DNA of 64,000 nucleotides from the NCBI GenBank assembly GCA_022652485.1, contig JALCRK010000006.1:48827-112826 (forward strand), given 5' to 3'. The number at the start of each line of letters is the position of its first letter. Position 1 is the stretch's first letter. The position numbers were made by a program, and so were the translations under genes. Origin of the DNA: Sphingobium sp. (GTDB lineage: Bacteria > Pseudomonadota > Alphaproteobacteria > Sphingomonadales > Sphingomonadaceae). Below the pieces are notes generated by a model. It had not been told where the DNA came from. It made no database searches and saw nothing but the letters and a program-made list of their open reading frames with translations. This document shows positions 1 to 9,176 of the stretch, piece after piece.

Positions 1-126
1 ATCATGGGCCTGCTGACCATTGCAGTGATATGCGTGTTCGTCGGCTTCATCCTTGATACGGTAACGAAGGGGCGTCGGGAGATGAAGCGGCTGGCCTATC
101 TCTCGGTGCCTGCTCCCCGCGCCTGA
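1..126 (+). CDS. C-terminal end of a membrane glycosyltransferase (partial, 5' end outside window)
   Basis: The frame is open from the first base and ends in TGA at 124-126. The 41 visible residues form one hydrophobic segment (about residues 3-16) followed by a basic tail with GRREMKRL. This resembles the C-terminal end of GT2-type (dolichyl-phosphate-sugar synthase-like) glycosyltransferases of sphingomonads. That is recall from family resemblance, because the catalytic part lies outside the window. The 3' end overlaps the convergent gene at 47-1435 by 80 bp. The partner is a GT-C-type enzyme, and GT-C enzymes commonly use polyprenyl-linked sugars, so the pairing would make sense. Confidence 0.5.
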   Translation: MMGLLTIAVICVFVGFILDTVTKGRREMKRLAYLSVPAPRA

Positions 127-1435
127 ACCATCCCCGCATCTTTGCTGCCAACCATTCGAGCAGCACTGCTGAAAAGAAGATCAGTGGGCCATAGACGAGA
201 TAGCGATAGCGTGGCACCGGCTGGGTGACGATATAGGGCAGGACCGGTAGGACAACCGCGCACGCCGCATAGAGATAGAGACCGCGCCGTGTCAGCAAAG
301 CGACCAGAACGCCGCTCAAACCTGTAATCCCGAGCAGCCAGCTGGCCGCTACCTTTAACCAGGTCGCACGGCTCGTCCCATCGCCATAGATGCGCCACTG
401 CCACTCGGGCGGAAAATAATATTGCCGGATATGGCTGAGGCAGTTCCTCATGAATGCGCCGGGATTGGCCGCAATCCACCTCCGCGCCTCCGCGCCCATC
501 GCATCCGCATAGGCAAGCTCGCCTCCCGCGCGCTTCAGGCGTTCAAATCCACCGCCGCCTTGCAGCGGATGGATTGTCTCCAGACGGCTCCGGAACTGGG
601 CAAAATCACCATTCTGGGTCGGATCGTCGGGATGATTGGCGAGCGCCAGTTCGAGCCCCATATTGCCGCGCAAGGGGATGAATCTCTGAAACACCTCATA
701 ATTGCGGAGTGTCCACGGCGTCAGGATGCAGATGAGCGCCATGATGGTGATGAAGAGCATCTGCGGCCAGCGCCTCAGAGGCACCCGGCGCACGAGCAGG
801 ATGAAAGCCGCGAAATAGATCATGAGGCCGTTGGCCGGATTGATGAAAAACAGGAGAGCTGCAAGCAGGGCAATGATCGATGCGCGCCGCCAGCCGGTGT
901 CGCCCTCCTGATCGCTTTTCACGATAAGGAGCAGGGTGCCTGCCCCGAGCGCTGCGGCCATAGCGCCTTCCCATAGCCTGAAGTCCACCACCTCCACGCT
1001 CAGATTGATAGGAAAGAAACAGAAGATCCCGAGCGCGACGAGCCGCGCCCAGCGCGCGACTCCCAGCCGTTCGAACAACAGGTAAAGAAACCAGCCAGAT
1101 GTCATGGCGAACCCGATCGCCATGAGGATCAGTAGCACCTCGGATGTGGTGCTCTGGATGCCGAAAATGTGGTAGATGGTTCCGCCGATCGCCGGCAAAA
1201 TCGGATTGAGATGGGCGGTGAGGCCGGTTCCCTTGCCAAAAACGTCGGCAATTTCGCCCGTTTTCGCATAAGCGATCGCCGCATTCGCCGCTTCGCCGTG
1301 AGCATGACTCAGGTCGCTGCGCATCACCAGCCAGGCGAGGCGCTCGACGGCTCCTCCAAGCAGCAGAAGCAGGGGGAAAAGGTAGGGGCTATCGAATAGC
1401 CGAAGCCGTGACCGAAAGGGGATAGGAGAAGGCAT
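47..1435 (-). CDS. GT-C-type membrane glycosyltransferase (ArnT/PMT-like)
   Basis: A 462-residue polytopic membrane protein with roughly nine to ten hydrophobic segments. The long loop after the first segment carries acidic and aromatic residues (HGEAANAAIAYAKTGE, then TAHLNP), where GT-C enzymes place their catalytic acidic residues. A second soluble stretch (about residues 250-340) fits the periplasmic loop of the family. GT-C enzymes transfer sugars from polyprenyl-phosphate carriers on the periplasmic face of the inner membrane; the acceptor cannot be told here. The ATG at 1435 is preceded by GGAG at a normal distance. The last ~26 residues are low in hydrophobicity and are encoded antisense to the neighbouring glycosyltransferase tail. 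The family call is firm, the substrate unknown. Confidence 0.7.
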   Translation of the reverse strand: MPSPIPFRSRLRLFDSPYLFPLLLLLGGAVERLAWLVMRSDLSHAHGEAANAAIAYAKTGEIADVFGKGTGLTAHLNPILPAIGGTIYHIFGIQSTTSEVLLILMAIGFAMTSGWFLYLLFERLGVARWARLVALGIFCFFPINLSVEVVDFRLWEGAMAAALGAGTLLLIVKSDQEGDTGWRRASIIALLAALLFFINPANGLMIYFAAFILLVRRVPLRRWPQMLFITIMALICILTPWTLRNYEVFQRFIPLRGNMGLELALANHPDDPTQNGDFAQFRSRLETIHPLQGGGGFERLKRAGGELAYADAMGAEARRWIAANPGAFMRNCLSHIRQYYFPPEWQWRIYGDGTSRATWLKVAASWLLGITGLSGVLVALLTRRGLYLYAACAVVLPVLPYIVTQPVPRYRYLVYGPLIFFSAVLLEWLAAKMRGWFRRGEQAPRDRPAASSPDAPSLPYQG

Positions 1436-1589
1436 TCACTCGCTCCATGCTTCGCGCGACCCTCTCCGGGAAAGAAACTATTATTATTTAGGCCCTATCC
1501 TCGCTAGCAACTATCATCGAGATCTGACTATTGAATCCTGTGGTCAGGCACATGATCTTAGAGAATGATAAGCTGGAGGCATATTTCAG

Positions 1590-2219
1590 ATGATACCCGA
1601 ACACATTACGAGCGCGCTGGTTCCCGTCGTCATCGAACAATCAAATCGCGGCGAGCGCAGCTTCGACATTTATTCCCGCCTCCTGCGTGAGCGAATCATC
1701 TTCGTAACCGGGCAGGTCGAGGACCATATGGCGTCCATCATCGTTGCCCAGCTGCTGTTCCTTGAGTCGGAGAATCCGAAAAAGGACATCTACATGTACA
1801 TCAATTCGCCCGGCGGCGTGGTGACTGCGGGCATGGCCATCCATGACACCATGAAATATATCCGCCCCAAGGTCGGCACCGTGTGCATCGGTCAGGCGGC
1901 TTCGATGGGCAGCTTCCTGCTCGCGGCGGGCGAGCCAGGTATGCGCATTGCGCTTTCCAATGCGCGGATCATGATTCACCAGCCTTCCGGCGGAGCCCAG
2001 GGCATGGCCTCGGACATTGAGATTCAGGCCAAGGAAATCCTGCGTATTCGTGCGCGCATGAACGGGCTGTATGCCCAATATACCGGGCAGCCGCTCGAAA
2101 AGATCGAATCGGCGATGGATCGCGACACCTTCCTCGAAGCGGATGAGGCCAAGGCGTTCGGTCTTGTCGATCAGGTGTTCGACAAGCGTCCGGTGCCTAC
2201 TGAGGCGGAAGGCGCCTAA
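1590..2219 (+). CDS. clpP: ATP-dependent Clp protease proteolytic subunit ClpP
   Basis: At 209 residues this is normal length for ClpP, the tetradecameric serine protease that degrades proteins unfolded by ClpX or ClpA in the cytoplasm. The catalytic triad is visible: Ser105 in GQAASMGSF, His130 in IMIHQP and Asp179 in DRDTFL. The oligomerisation handle ([13 protein letters not shown]) and the glycine-rich INSPGG loop are present. GGAGG stands a little upstream of the ATG. clpX follows on the same strand after 134 bp, the standard clpP-clpX arrangement. In alphaproteobacteria ClpXP also drives cell-cycle proteolysis such as CtrA turnover, which is of interest because sciP lies in the same window. 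Confidence 0.97.
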   Translation: MIPEHITSALVPVVIEQSNRGERSFDIYSRLLRERIIFVTGQVEDHMASIIVAQLLFLESENPKKDIYMYINSPGGVVTAGMAIHDTMKYIRPKVGTVCIGQAASMGSFLLAAGEPGMRIALSNARIMIHQPSGGAQGMASDIEIQAKEILRIRARMNGLYAQYTGQPLEKIESAMDRDTFLEADEAKAFGLVDQVFDKRPVPTEAEGA

Positions 2220-2353
2220 GCGCCATCATAAGGGTGCGTTAATCTCGAAACGCTATTCTGCCCTTGTGGAACAGGCAAATCGCGGTTTAGGATGCCGCAT
2301 CAAGCCCGGCTCACAGGGGCGGCGTCGCCCCGGCCGGGCGAGGAAAGACAGGA

Positions 2354-3622
2354 ATGACCAAGCTGACCGGCTCCGACTCCAAAAGTACGCTCTACTGCTC
2401 CTTCTGTGGCAAGTCCCAGCACGAGGTACGCAAGCTGATCGCGGGGCCAACCGTATTCATCTGTGACGAATGTGTGGAGTTGTGCAACGACATCATTCGC
2501 GAGGAGACCAAGGGCGGTCTCGTCGGCAAGAAGGATGGCGGCGTCCCGACCCCGCAGGAAATCTGCGACGTGCTGGATGACTATGTCATCGGGCAGGCGC
2601 GGGCCAAGCGCGTCCTTTCGGTTGCGGTGCACAACCACTACAAGCGCCTCAACCACGGTGCCAAGGGCGCGGAAGTGGAGCTTGCCAAGTCCAACATCCT
2701 GCTCGTTGGCCCCACCGGCTGCGGCAAGACGCTGCTCGCGCAGACGCTCGCCAAGACCTTCGACGTGCCCTTCACGATGGCGGACGCCACAACTCTCACG
2801 GAAGCGGGCTATGTCGGCGAGGATGTCGAGAACATCATCCTCAAGCTGCTGCAGGCTTCCGACTATAATGTCGAGAAGGCGCAGCGCGGCATCGTCTATA
2901 TCGACGAGATCGACAAGATCAGCCGCAAGGCCGAGAACCCCTCCATCACCCGCGACGTTTCGGGCGAGGGTGTGCAGCAGGCGCTGCTGAAGCTGATGGA
3001 AGGCACCACCGCCTCGGTTCCGCCTCAGGGTGGTCGCAAGCATCCGCAGCAGGAATTCCTGCAGGTCGATACCACCAATATCCTCTTCATCTGCGGTGGT
3101 GCGTTCGCGGGCCTCGAGAAGATCATCGGTGACAGGCTGGAGGCCAAGTCCATCGGCTTCGGCGCGCATGTCGCCGCGCCGGAAGAGCGTCGCACCGGCG
3201 AGCTGCTGCGCCAGAGCGAGCCGGAAGACCTGCTCAAATTTGGCCTGATACCGGAGTTCGTCGGTCGTCTTCCGGTCATCGCCACGCTCGAGGATCTCGA
3301 TGTCGCGGCGCTGGTGAAGATCCTGGTTGAACCGAAGAACGCTCTGGTGAAGCAGTATCGCAAGCTGTTCGAGATGGAAGAGGTGGATCTCTCGTTCACC
3401 GAGGACGCGCTCACCGCGATTGCCAAGAAGGCGATCGAGCGCAAGACCGGCGCGCGCGGGCTGCGCTCCATTATCGAAGGGCTGCTGCTCGACACGATGT
3501 TCGACCTGCCCTCCATGAAGGGCATCACCGAAGTGGTGGTGGACAGGGATGTCGTCGAGGGCCGCAAGGAGCCGGTCCGCGTGTTCGCGGACAAGGACGA
3601 AAAGGCCGAAGACGCGGCCTGA
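2354..3622 (+). CDS. clpX: Clp protease ATP-binding subunit ClpX
   Basis: A 422-residue AAA+ unfoldase that feeds substrates into ClpP. The N-terminal zinc-binding domain has Cys15, Cys18, Cys37 and Cys40. Walker A is GPTGCGKT (119-126) and Walker B is VYIDEID with Asp184-Glu185. The GYVG pore loop is at 152-155 and the second pore loop GGRKH at 226-230. Length and motifs are those of a complete, active ClpX. GAGGAAAG precedes the ATG. The gene is closed by a strong hairpin terminator at 3643-3668, so clpP-clpX forms its own transcription block. Confidence 0.97.
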   Translation: MTKLTGSDSKSTLYCSFCGKSQHEVRKLIAGPTVFICDECVELCNDIIREETKGGLVGKKDGGVPTPQEICDVLDDYVIGQARAKRVLSVAVHNHYKRLNHGAKGAEVELAKSNILLVGPTGCGKTLLAQTLAKTFDVPFTMADATTLTEAGYVGEDVENIILKLLQASDYNVEKAQRGIVYIDEIDKISRKAENPSITRDVSGEGVQQALLKLMEGTTASVPPQGGRKHPQQEFLQVDTTNILFICGGAFAGLEKIIGDRLEAKSIGFGAHVAAPEERRTGELLRQSEPEDLLKFGLIPEFVGRLPVIATLEDLDVAALVKILVEPKNALVKQYRKLFEMEEVDLSFTEDALTAIAKKAIERKTGARGLRSIIEGLLLDTMFDLPSMKGITEVVVDRDVVEGRKEPVRVFADKDEKAEDAA

Positions 3623-3642
3623 GTCGGCTGGACCTGATCTGG

Positions 3643-3668
3643 AAAAGGCGGCCTCGCGCCGCCTTTTT
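3643..3668 (+). terminator. Rho-independent terminator after clpX
   Basis: GGCGGC (3647-3652) and GCCGCC (3658-3663) form a 6-bp GC stem with a 5-base loop. Flanking AAAA and TTTT extend the pairing, and a five-base T run follows. Confidence 0.9.
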
Positions 3669-3694
3669 GTTATACGCAGATCGTGGGTTGCAGC

Positions 3695-5101
3695 CTACGC
3701 CACGTTGCGGCTGAACTCGCTGGATGCCTCGCGCAGCTTGTTCAATATGCCCTGCTGGGTGCCGAAGCCCTGTTCGAGATCGTCGATCTCGCAGGCGACG
3801 ACCTCGGTGTCGCGGCGGATGGCGGCGATGGTGCCCGACATCGAGTCTGCGGCTAGCGCCGTTTCATCGACGGCCGCAGTGATCATCGTCACCGTCTGCG
3901 CCTGCTGCTCCATAGAAAGGCGGATACGCTCCGCGCTGTCCTGCACATCGCTCACCGTCTCGCGGATGCGCTGATTGGTGTCGACCGACTGGCGGGTTGA
4001 ACTCTGGATCGCGGCAATCTTGCCGGCGATGTCATCGGTGGCGCGCGCGGTCTGGCTGGCGAGGGATTTCACTTCCTGCGCGACCACTGCAAAGCCGCGC
4101 CCGGCATCGCCCGCGCGGGCGGCCTCGATCGTGGCGTTGAGTGCGAGAAGATTGGTCTGCCCGGCGATATCGCGGATCAGGCTCAGGATCGATTCGATCG
4201 CCTTCGCATGTTCCGAAAGGGTGGCGGACATGGAAACCGCCTCACCTGCCTGAATGCTGGCGCGCTGGGCGACCTCTGCCGAATTCTCTACCTGTGCTCG
4301 CGTCTCATCGATGGCGCGGATCAGGCCAGCGGAGATATGGGCCGCCTCGCGCATCGCCAGCGCGGATTGCTCCGCCGCTGCCGCCACTTCCGAAACCTTG
4401 TCGAGCATACCGCGCGTGGCCTCGGCGGCGTGGTTAGCCTGATCGCGCAGGCCTTCGCCGAAGCGGGTGGCGTCGTCGACCTCGCCCGCAATACGCTTTT
4501 CGAAGATGTCGCTATAATGCTTGCGGTTGGCAATCTCGGCCTGGGCATTTTCCTCCGCGATAAAGCCGCCCATCATTTCCGCTTCGAGCAGGCCCATACG
4601 GCTCAGGCTCTGTAGCAGCCGGTCACACTCCCCGTCGCTGTCCCTCTCTTCGCTACGGATGTTCGCGCGCAGGGTATCCGCAATCGTCTCGTGCGCAGCG
4701 CAAAGCGCCACAAGGATGGAGCGGAGCGGCACATTGTGCTTGCGGGCATGGAGCACGCATTGCCGCACGGATTCCGCCCAGGCGCGCTCGTCGAAGGCGG
4801 TGAACTTCAGCCGCATGTAGCGTTCGGTCTCGATCCGCAGCGCGTTTAGAGAGCTTTCCGAGAGCGCCGTTTCCAGATCGGAAAGCGAGATATAATAGCT
4901 ATAGAAGGCGTGCGCCGGTGCGCTGTCTCCCTCGATGATAGCCCAGATCTTGCGCGCATCGGCGGCCAGGCGCCGGTTCGGGTCGAACTCCGTCAACCGT
5001 TCCATCAAATCGATAGTGGCGGATTGCACCCCAATCCCAGGCATAAATTCCCTAACCGACGCTAGTGTTGATTCATATTTGACATGCTTTGCGGCAAACA
5101 T
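3695..5101 (-). CDS. Soluble methyl-accepting chemotaxis protein with globin-like N-terminal sensor
   Basis: 468 residues with no membrane segment, so a cytoplasmic chemoreceptor. Residues ~250-460 are a coiled-coil signalling domain with the conserved hairpin tip ([20 protein letters not shown]) that contacts CheA and CheW. Residues ~30-150 resemble the globin-coupled sensor fold: a helix with His118 in the setting [11 protein letters not shown] matches the proximal haem-ligand helix of HemAT-like proteins. An aerotaxis or oxygen-sensing role is inferred from that. An alternative start at 5044 (residue 20) has a better ribosome site (AGGGA) than the ATG at 5101. A possible CtrA half-site lies upstream. 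No cheA, cheW or cheR gene is in the window, and no CheR-binding pentapeptide ends the protein. Confidence 0.85.
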   Translation of the reverse strand: MFAAKHVKYESTLASVREFMPGIGVQSATIDLMERLTEFDPNRRLAADARKIWAIIEGDSAPAHAFYSYYISLSDLETALSESSLNALRIETERYMRLKFTAFDERAWAESVRQCVLHARKHNVPLRSILVALCAAHETIADTLRANIRSEERDSDGECDRLLQSLSRMGLLEAEMMGGFIAEENAQAEIANRKHYSDIFEKRIAGEVDDATRFGEGLRDQANHAAEATRGMLDKVSEVAAAAEQSALAMREAAHISAGLIRAIDETRAQVENSAEVAQRASIQAGEAVSMSATLSEHAKAIESILSLIRDIAGQTNLLALNATIEAARAGDAGRGFAVVAQEVKSLASQTARATDDIAGKIAAIQSSTRQSVDTNQRIRETVSDVQDSAERIRLSMEQQAQTVTMITAAVDETALAADSMSGTIAAIRRDTEVVACEIDDLEQGFGTQQGILNKLREASSEFSRNVA

Positions 5102-5109
5102 AAGCGGCG

Positions 5110-5128
5110 ATGGTTAAGCATTCATTAT
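5110..5128 (-). promoter_or_regulatory. Candidate CtrA-binding site upstream of the globin-like chemoreceptor
   Basis: On the minus strand the sequence reads ATAA-N7-TTAACCAT. The CtrA consensus of Caulobacter and relatives is TTAA-N7-TTAA, often with CCAT following. Only the first base of the upstream half deviates. The site is about 65-85 bases upstream of the alternative start at 5044. Motility and chemotaxis genes are classical CtrA targets. This is a single motif match and untested. Confidence 0.4.
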
Positions 5129-5230
5129 CCATACCATTCCGTTGATCGATTAGCGCATGATGATTTGCACAGCAGGGGAGTGCGCGCTAAAGGGGCCTGA
5201 TTCTGGTTAGTACAGGGGAATGAGGCCAGC

Positions 5231-5638
5231 ATGGCTCAGGCACAAAAAGGCGCGAAAAATCGGCCGTTATCGCCGCATCTGTCGATCTGGCGCTGGGGGC
5301 CGCATATGGCGATCTCCATCCTGCACCGCATTACGGGCAGCGGCTTGGCGACGATAGGCATGATGGGGGTCGTGTGGTGGCTGGTAGCGGCGGCGAGCGG
5401 GCCGGAAGCCTACGCAACTTTCCTGAGCGTCGCGTCGAGCTGGTTCGGCTATGTGATCATGATCGGCCTCACCTGGGCCTTTTTCCAGCATTTGCTCTCG
5501 GGGTTGCGTCACTTCGTGCTCGATATCGGCGCGGGGTATGAACTCCAGACCAACAGAACCTGGTCGCTGATGATCCCCGCCCTGTCGATCGTCATCACCG
5601 CTGCCGTCTGGCTGCTCATTTTCGCGGGAAGGATCTGA
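5231..5638 (+). CDS. sdhC: Succinate dehydrogenase cytochrome b556 subunit SdhC
   Basis: 135 residues with three hydrophobic helices; one of the two membrane anchors of respiratory complex II. The N-terminal motif RPLSPHLSIWRW and the SILHRITG helix start are family signatures and lie near the quinone site. His87 and His94 in QHLLSGLRH supply the conserved histidine region that ligates haem b. sdhD starts two bases after the stop codon, and sdhA follows, so sdhC opens the operon. A 129-bp gap separates it from the divergent chemoreceptor gene and presumably holds the promoter. Confidence 0.95.
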   Translation: MAQAQKGAKNRPLSPHLSIWRWGPHMAISILHRITGSGLATIGMMGVVWWLVAAASGPEAYATFLSVASSWFGYVIMIGLTWAFFQHLLSGLRHFVLDIGAGYELQTNRTWSLMIPALSIVITAAVWLLIFAGRI

Positions 5639-5640
5639 TA

Positions 5641-6033
5641 ATGGGTAACGGCACTTCCATCGGCCGGGTACGCGGCCTCGGCTCCGCCAAATCGGGCACC
5701 CATCACTGGATCGTTCAGCGGTTCACGGCGGTCGGCAATCTTTTGCTGGTGCTGTGGTTCATGGTCTCGCTGCTGCATCTTTCCGGCCTCGATCATGACA
5801 GCGTGGTCGGCTGGCTTAAGCAACCTCTCGCCGCTGTGCCGATGATGCTGATGCTGGCGAATGTGTTCTGGCACCTGCGCCTCGGCCTCCAGATCGTGAT
5901 CGAGGACTATGTGCACGACGACGGCCTCAAGTTCTTCGCCGTCCTGGCTCTCAATTTCTACGCCATTGGTGGCGCCGCGCTGGGTATTTTCGCGGTCGCC
6001 AAGATTGCATTCACGGGGGGCGCTGCGGCATGA
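5641..6033 (+). CDS. sdhD: Succinate dehydrogenase membrane anchor subunit SdhD
   Basis: 130 residues with three predicted membrane helices (about 25-47, 58-79, 93-120). It pairs with SdhC to anchor the flavoprotein and iron-sulfur subunits and to bind ubiquinone. The [10 protein letters not shown] start of helix I and [14 protein letters not shown] are typical of alphaproteobacterial SdhD. The start lies two bases after sdhC, and its stop overlaps the sdhA start (ATGA), indicating coupled translation. Confidence 0.93.
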   Translation: MGNGTSIGRVRGLGSAKSGTHHWIVQRFTAVGNLLLVLWFMVSLLHLSGLDHDSVVGWLKQPLAAVPMMLMLANVFWHLRLGLQIVIEDYVHDDGLKFFAVLALNFYAIGGAALGIFAVAKIAFTGGAAA

Positions 6034-7844
6034 CCGAAGCCTACAAGATTATCGACCACAGCTATGACACCGTCGTCGTCGGCGCAGGTGGCTCAGGCCT
6101 GCGCGCCACGATGGGCAGCGCGGAAGCGGGCCTCAAGACCGCGTGCATCACCAAGGTATTCCCGACGCGCAGCCATACGGTCGCGGCGCAGGGTGGCATC
6201 GCGGCTTCGCTGTGCAACAACACGCCCGATCACTGGACCTGGCACATGTACGACACCGTGAAGGGGTCTGACTGGCTGGGCGATCAGGACGCGATCGAAT
6301 ATATGGTGCGCGAGGCGCCTGCCGCCGTCTACGAGCTGGAGCACGCAGGCGTGCCGTTCAGCCGCAACGAGGATGGCACCATCTATCAGCGTCCGTTCGG
6401 CGGTCACATGCAGAATATGGGTGCAGGCCCGCCGGTGCAGCGCACCTGCGCGGCGGCGGACCGCACCGGCCACGCAATGCTGCACGCGCTCTATCAGCAG
6501 AGCCTCAAATATGCGGCGGATTTCTATATCGAATATTTCGCCATCGACCTCATCATGGAGGATGGCCCGAACGGCAAGGAATGCCGCGGCGTCATCGCGC
6601 TGTGCATGGAGGATGGCAGCATCCACCGCTTCCGCTCTCAGGCTGTCGTGCTGGCGACGGGCGGCTATGGCCGCGCCTATTTCTCCGCCACCTCGGCCCA
6701 CACCTGCACCGGCGACGGCGGCGGCATGGTGCTGCGCGCCGGCCTGCCGCTGCAGGATCTGGAGTTTGTGCAGTTCCACCCGACCGGCATTTATGGCGCG
6801 GGCGTGCTCATCACCGAGGGTGCGCGCGGCGAGGGCGGCTATTTGACGAACTCCGAGGGTGAGCGCTTCATGGAGCGCTATGCCCCCTCCGCCAAGGATC
6901 TGGCGTCGCGTGACGTCGTGTCCCGCTCGATGGCGATGGAAATTCGCGAAGGGCGCGGCGTCGGCCCGAACAAGGACCATATCTACCTCCACCTCGATCA
7001 TATCGATCCGAAGGTGCTGGCCGAGCGCCTGCCGGGTATCACCGAGAGCGGCAAGATCTTCGCGGGCGTCGATCTCACCCGCCAGCCGCTGCCGGTCTGC
7101 CCGACGGTGCACTATAATATGGGCGGCATCCCCTGCAATTATCACGGCCAGGTCGTCACCAAGGTGGGGAATGATCCGGAAGTTGTCATCCCCGGCCTCT
7201 ATGCGGTCGGCGAGGCGGCGTGCGTCTCGGTCCACGGCGCGAACCGCCTGGGCTCCAACTCGCTCATCGACCTCGTGGTGTTTGGCCGCGCGACCGGCCT
7301 GCATCTCAAGGAGAGCTTGAAGCCCAACGCCGCGCGAAAGCCGCTGCCCAAGGACAGCGCCGACCTCGCGCTCTCCCGCCTCGATCATTTCCGCAATGCG
7401 AAAGGTGGCTCCTCTACCGCAACGGTCCGCCTTGAGATGCAGCAGACCATGCAAAAGCACGCCGCCGTGTTCCGCGACAGCGCGCTGCTTTCCGAGGGCG
7501 TCAAGCAGATGGAGGCGGTCAACAAGCGCCTGCAGGATGTCGCCGTTTCGGATCGATCGCTTATCTGGAACACCGACCTTATCGAGACGCTGGAGCTGGA
7601 CAACCTCATGTCTCAGGCGGTCTGCACGATGGTCGGCGCCGAAGCGCGCAAGGAATCGCGCGGCGCGCACGCGCACGAGGATTTCCCCAATCGCGACGAC
7701 GCGAACTGGATGAAGCATACCGTCAGCTGGTTCGAAGGCTGGGGCGGAAACGCCGGCAAGGTCACGCTCGATTACCGCCCTGTGCACGACTATACCCTCA
7801 CCGACGAGGTCGAGTATATCAAGCCCAAGGCGCGCGTTTACTAA
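6030..7844 (+). CDS. sdhA: Succinate dehydrogenase flavoprotein subunit SdhA
   Basis: 604 residues, full length. It oxidises succinate to fumarate with a covalently bound FAD. The dinucleotide fold GAGGSG is at 18-23 and His49 in the [10 protein letters not shown] motif is the residue that normally carries the flavin. The active-site segment HPTGIYGAG and the C-terminal fumarate reductase/SDH domain are intact. The gene is followed directly by a terminator and then ruvA, so the iron-sulfur subunit gene sdhB, expected next, is not here and must be encoded elsewhere. Confidence 0.97.
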   Translation: MTEAYKIIDHSYDTVVVGAGGSGLRATMGSAEAGLKTACITKVFPTRSHTVAAQGGIAASLCNNTPDHWTWHMYDTVKGSDWLGDQDAIEYMVREAPAAVYELEHAGVPFSRNEDGTIYQRPFGGHMQNMGAGPPVQRTCAAADRTGHAMLHALYQQSLKYAADFYIEYFAIDLIMEDGPNGKECRGVIALCMEDGSIHRFRSQAVVLATGGYGRAYFSATSAHTCTGDGGGMVLRAGLPLQDLEFVQFHPTGIYGAGVLITEGARGEGGYLTNSEGERFMERYAPSAKDLASRDVVSRSMAMEIREGRGVGPNKDHIYLHLDHIDPKVLAERLPGITESGKIFAGVDLTRQPLPVCPTVHYNMGGIPCNYHGQVVTKVGNDPEVVIPGLYAVGEAACVSVHGANRLGSNSLIDLVVFGRATGLHLKESLKPNAARKPLPKDSADLALSRLDHFRNAKGGSSTATVRLEMQQTMQKHAAVFRDSALLSEGVKQMEAVNKRLQDVAVSDRSLIWNTDLIETLELDNLMSQAVCTMVGAEARKESRGAHAHEDFPNRDDANWMKHTVSWFEGWGGNAGKVTLDYRPVHDYTLTDEVEYIKPKARVY

Positions 7845-7876
7845 ACACAGCACCAGCGCGTACCCCGGAATTACAG

Positions 7877-7910
7877 ACGCCCCGCTTCTCAAAGGCGGGG
7901 CGTTCTTTTT
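7877..7910 (+). terminator. Rho-independent terminator after sdhA
   Basis: ACGCCCCGC (7877-7885) pairs perfectly with GCGGGGCGT (7895-7903) around a 9-base loop, followed by TCTTTTT. It ends the sdhCDA transcript before ruvA. Confidence 0.92.
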
Positions 7911-7947
7911 GATGGAAACGAACCGGGAACATCGATAAGGTCGCGCA

Positions 7948-8571
7948 ATGATCGCGCATCTGAAGGGGGTATTGGCGTCCACGGGGTTGGATGGCGCCGT
8001 GGTGGACGTCGGCGGCGTCGGCTATATGTTCGGCGCGAGCACGCGCACGCTCAGCGCGCTGGGCCGGGTCGGCGAGGCCGTTACCGTCTACACCGAGATG
8101 CTGGTGGGCGAGGATTTCATCCGGCTGGTCGGCTTTGCGAGCGAGATGGAGCGGGACTGGTTCCGCCTGTTGACCGGCGTGCAGGGCGTCGGCGCGCGGG
8201 TTGCTTTAGCGATATTGTCGGCGCTGGATGGCGCGGAATTGCACCGCGCGATTGTGGCGCAGGACAAGGCAATGGTGTCGCGGGCCAACGGCGTCGGGCC
8301 GAAACTCGCCGAGCGCATCGTGCGGGAACTGAAGGACAAGACCGGATCGATCGGCGGCGCGCTGAATATAGGCGCTGCGGCGGTCGCGGGTGGTATGGCG
8401 GCGGCGGCCCCGGCAGGCGGCATAGGCGCGGATGCGATCAGCGCGCTCACCGGCCTCGGTTTCAAGCCCTATGAAGCAAGCCAGGCCGTCGCGGCGGCGG
8501 AAGCGGAGCTGGGGGATGAGGCGACTCTGGATGCGCTGGTGCGGCTGGCGCTCAAGAAGGCGGCCAAGTGA
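7948..8571 (+). CDS. ruvA: Holliday junction branch migration protein RuvA
   Basis: 207 residues. The N-terminal OB-fold (MIAHLKG... DVGGVGY) is followed by two helix-hairpin-helix units ([22 protein letters not shown]). An Ala/Gly-rich linker leads to the C-terminal domain ([20 protein letters not shown]) that binds RuvB. RuvA tetramers hold the four-way junction while RuvB pumps DNA. In most bacteria ruvB follows directly; here three other genes (8627-9664) come between. Confidence 0.96.
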   Translation: MIAHLKGVLASTGLDGAVVDVGGVGYMFGASTRTLSALGRVGEAVTVYTEMLVGEDFIRLVGFASEMERDWFRLLTGVQGVGARVALAILSALDGAELHRAIVAQDKAMVSRANGVGPKLAERIVRELKDKTGSIGGALNIGAAAVAGGMAAAAPAGGIGADAISALTGLGFKPYEASQAVAAAEAELGDEATLDALVRLALKKAAK

Positions 8572-8595
8572 TGGGTGATTTTCTATACCCACTCG

Positions 8596-8615
8596 ACAAA
8601 TTCGTGCGAATTTGT
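8596..8615. promoter_or_regulatory. Palindromic operator upstream of parD
   Basis: ACAAATTCGTGCGAATTTGT is a perfect 20-base palindrome (two 9-base arms, 2-base centre) ending 11 bases before the parD ATG. The following TATATT could be a -10 box. Ribbon-helix-helix antitoxins repress their own promoter by binding such palindromes, so this is the expected autoregulatory operator. Confidence 0.65.
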
Positions 8616-8626
8616 ATATTAATGGC

Positions 8627-8884
8627 ATGTCCCAACTCAATATCTCCATTCCGCCCGCGCTCAAGACCTGGATCGACCATCGCGTCGCCGAGGGGCGCTA
8701 TTCTTCCGCAAGCGATTATGTGCGCGATCTCGTTCGGCGGGATCAGGATACGGCGCAGGAGGAAAACGAATGGCTGCGCGGTCTGATCGCCGAAGGGCTG
8801 GCATCGGGGGTGGTGGATGAGGAGCCGGAAGACGTCCTCAGAGTCATCATGGCGGAGCGGCGGGCACGGCGCAATCCGGCTTAG
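8627..8884 (+). CDS. parD: ParD-type antitoxin (ribbon-helix-helix)
   Basis: 85 residues from the ATG at 8627. The N-terminal strand LNISIPPAL followed by helices with SASDYVRDLVRRDQ is the ParD ribbon-helix-helix DNA-binding domain. The acidic C-terminal part (EEPEDVLRVIMAERRARR) is the kind of tail that wraps the toxin. The product would neutralise ParE and repress the operon through the palindrome just upstream. The parE reading frame begins inside the 3' end of this gene. A TTG at 8612 would add five residues but would lie in the operator. Confidence 0.88.
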   Translation: MSQLNISIPPALKTWIDHRVAEGRYSSASDYVRDLVRRDQDTAQEENEWLRGLIAEGLASGVVDEEPEDVLRVIMAERRARRNPA

Positions 8885-9176
8885 GCTGGCAGGCGCCGCC
8901 CGCGCCGATCTGGCTGAAATCGATAATTACAGCGCCGAGCAGTTCGGTGATGACGCGGCCGATCACTATGTGGAAGGCTTTTGGGAAATGTTCGCCCTCT
9001 TGCGGACTCATCCTCTCGCAGGAGCCCTAAAACCTGATTTGGGCAAACAGGTGCGTTGCTTGACACACGGGAGCCATCGCATCTTCTATCGCGTCACGCG
9101 GGATGAATTGCTCATACTCCGCATCATTCATCATGCGCGGGATGCTATGGCGGTGCTTAAGAAGGCAGCGAAGTGA
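8817..9176 (+). CDS. parE: ParE-type toxin (RelE/ParE superfamily)
   Basis: Homology to ParE begins at about 8871 (LRLAGAARADLAEIDNYSAEQFG) and continues through DHYVEGFWEMFALLRTHPLAG, RCLTHGSHRIFYRVTRDELLILRIIHHARD to the stop at 9174-9176. This is the full ParE core, with the conserved HRIFYR strand and the RIIHHARD end. ParE toxins poison DNA gyrase. The only normal in-frame start codon upstream is ATG 8817, which makes an unusual ~20-residue leader and a 68-bp overlap with parD; the true start is uncertain. The stop overlaps the next gene's ATG (TGATG). Confidence 0.82.
   Translation: MRSRKTSSESSWRSGGHGAIRLRLAGAARADLAEIDNYSAEQFGDDAADHYVEGFWEMFALLRTHPLAGALKPDLGKQVRCLTHGSHRIFYRVTRDELLILRIIHHARDAMAVLKKAAK

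Noticed and set aside
6093..7982. A 629-codon open frame antisense to sdhA
   Set aside because: It crosses the sdhA terminator and the ruvA start and has no recognisable domain.
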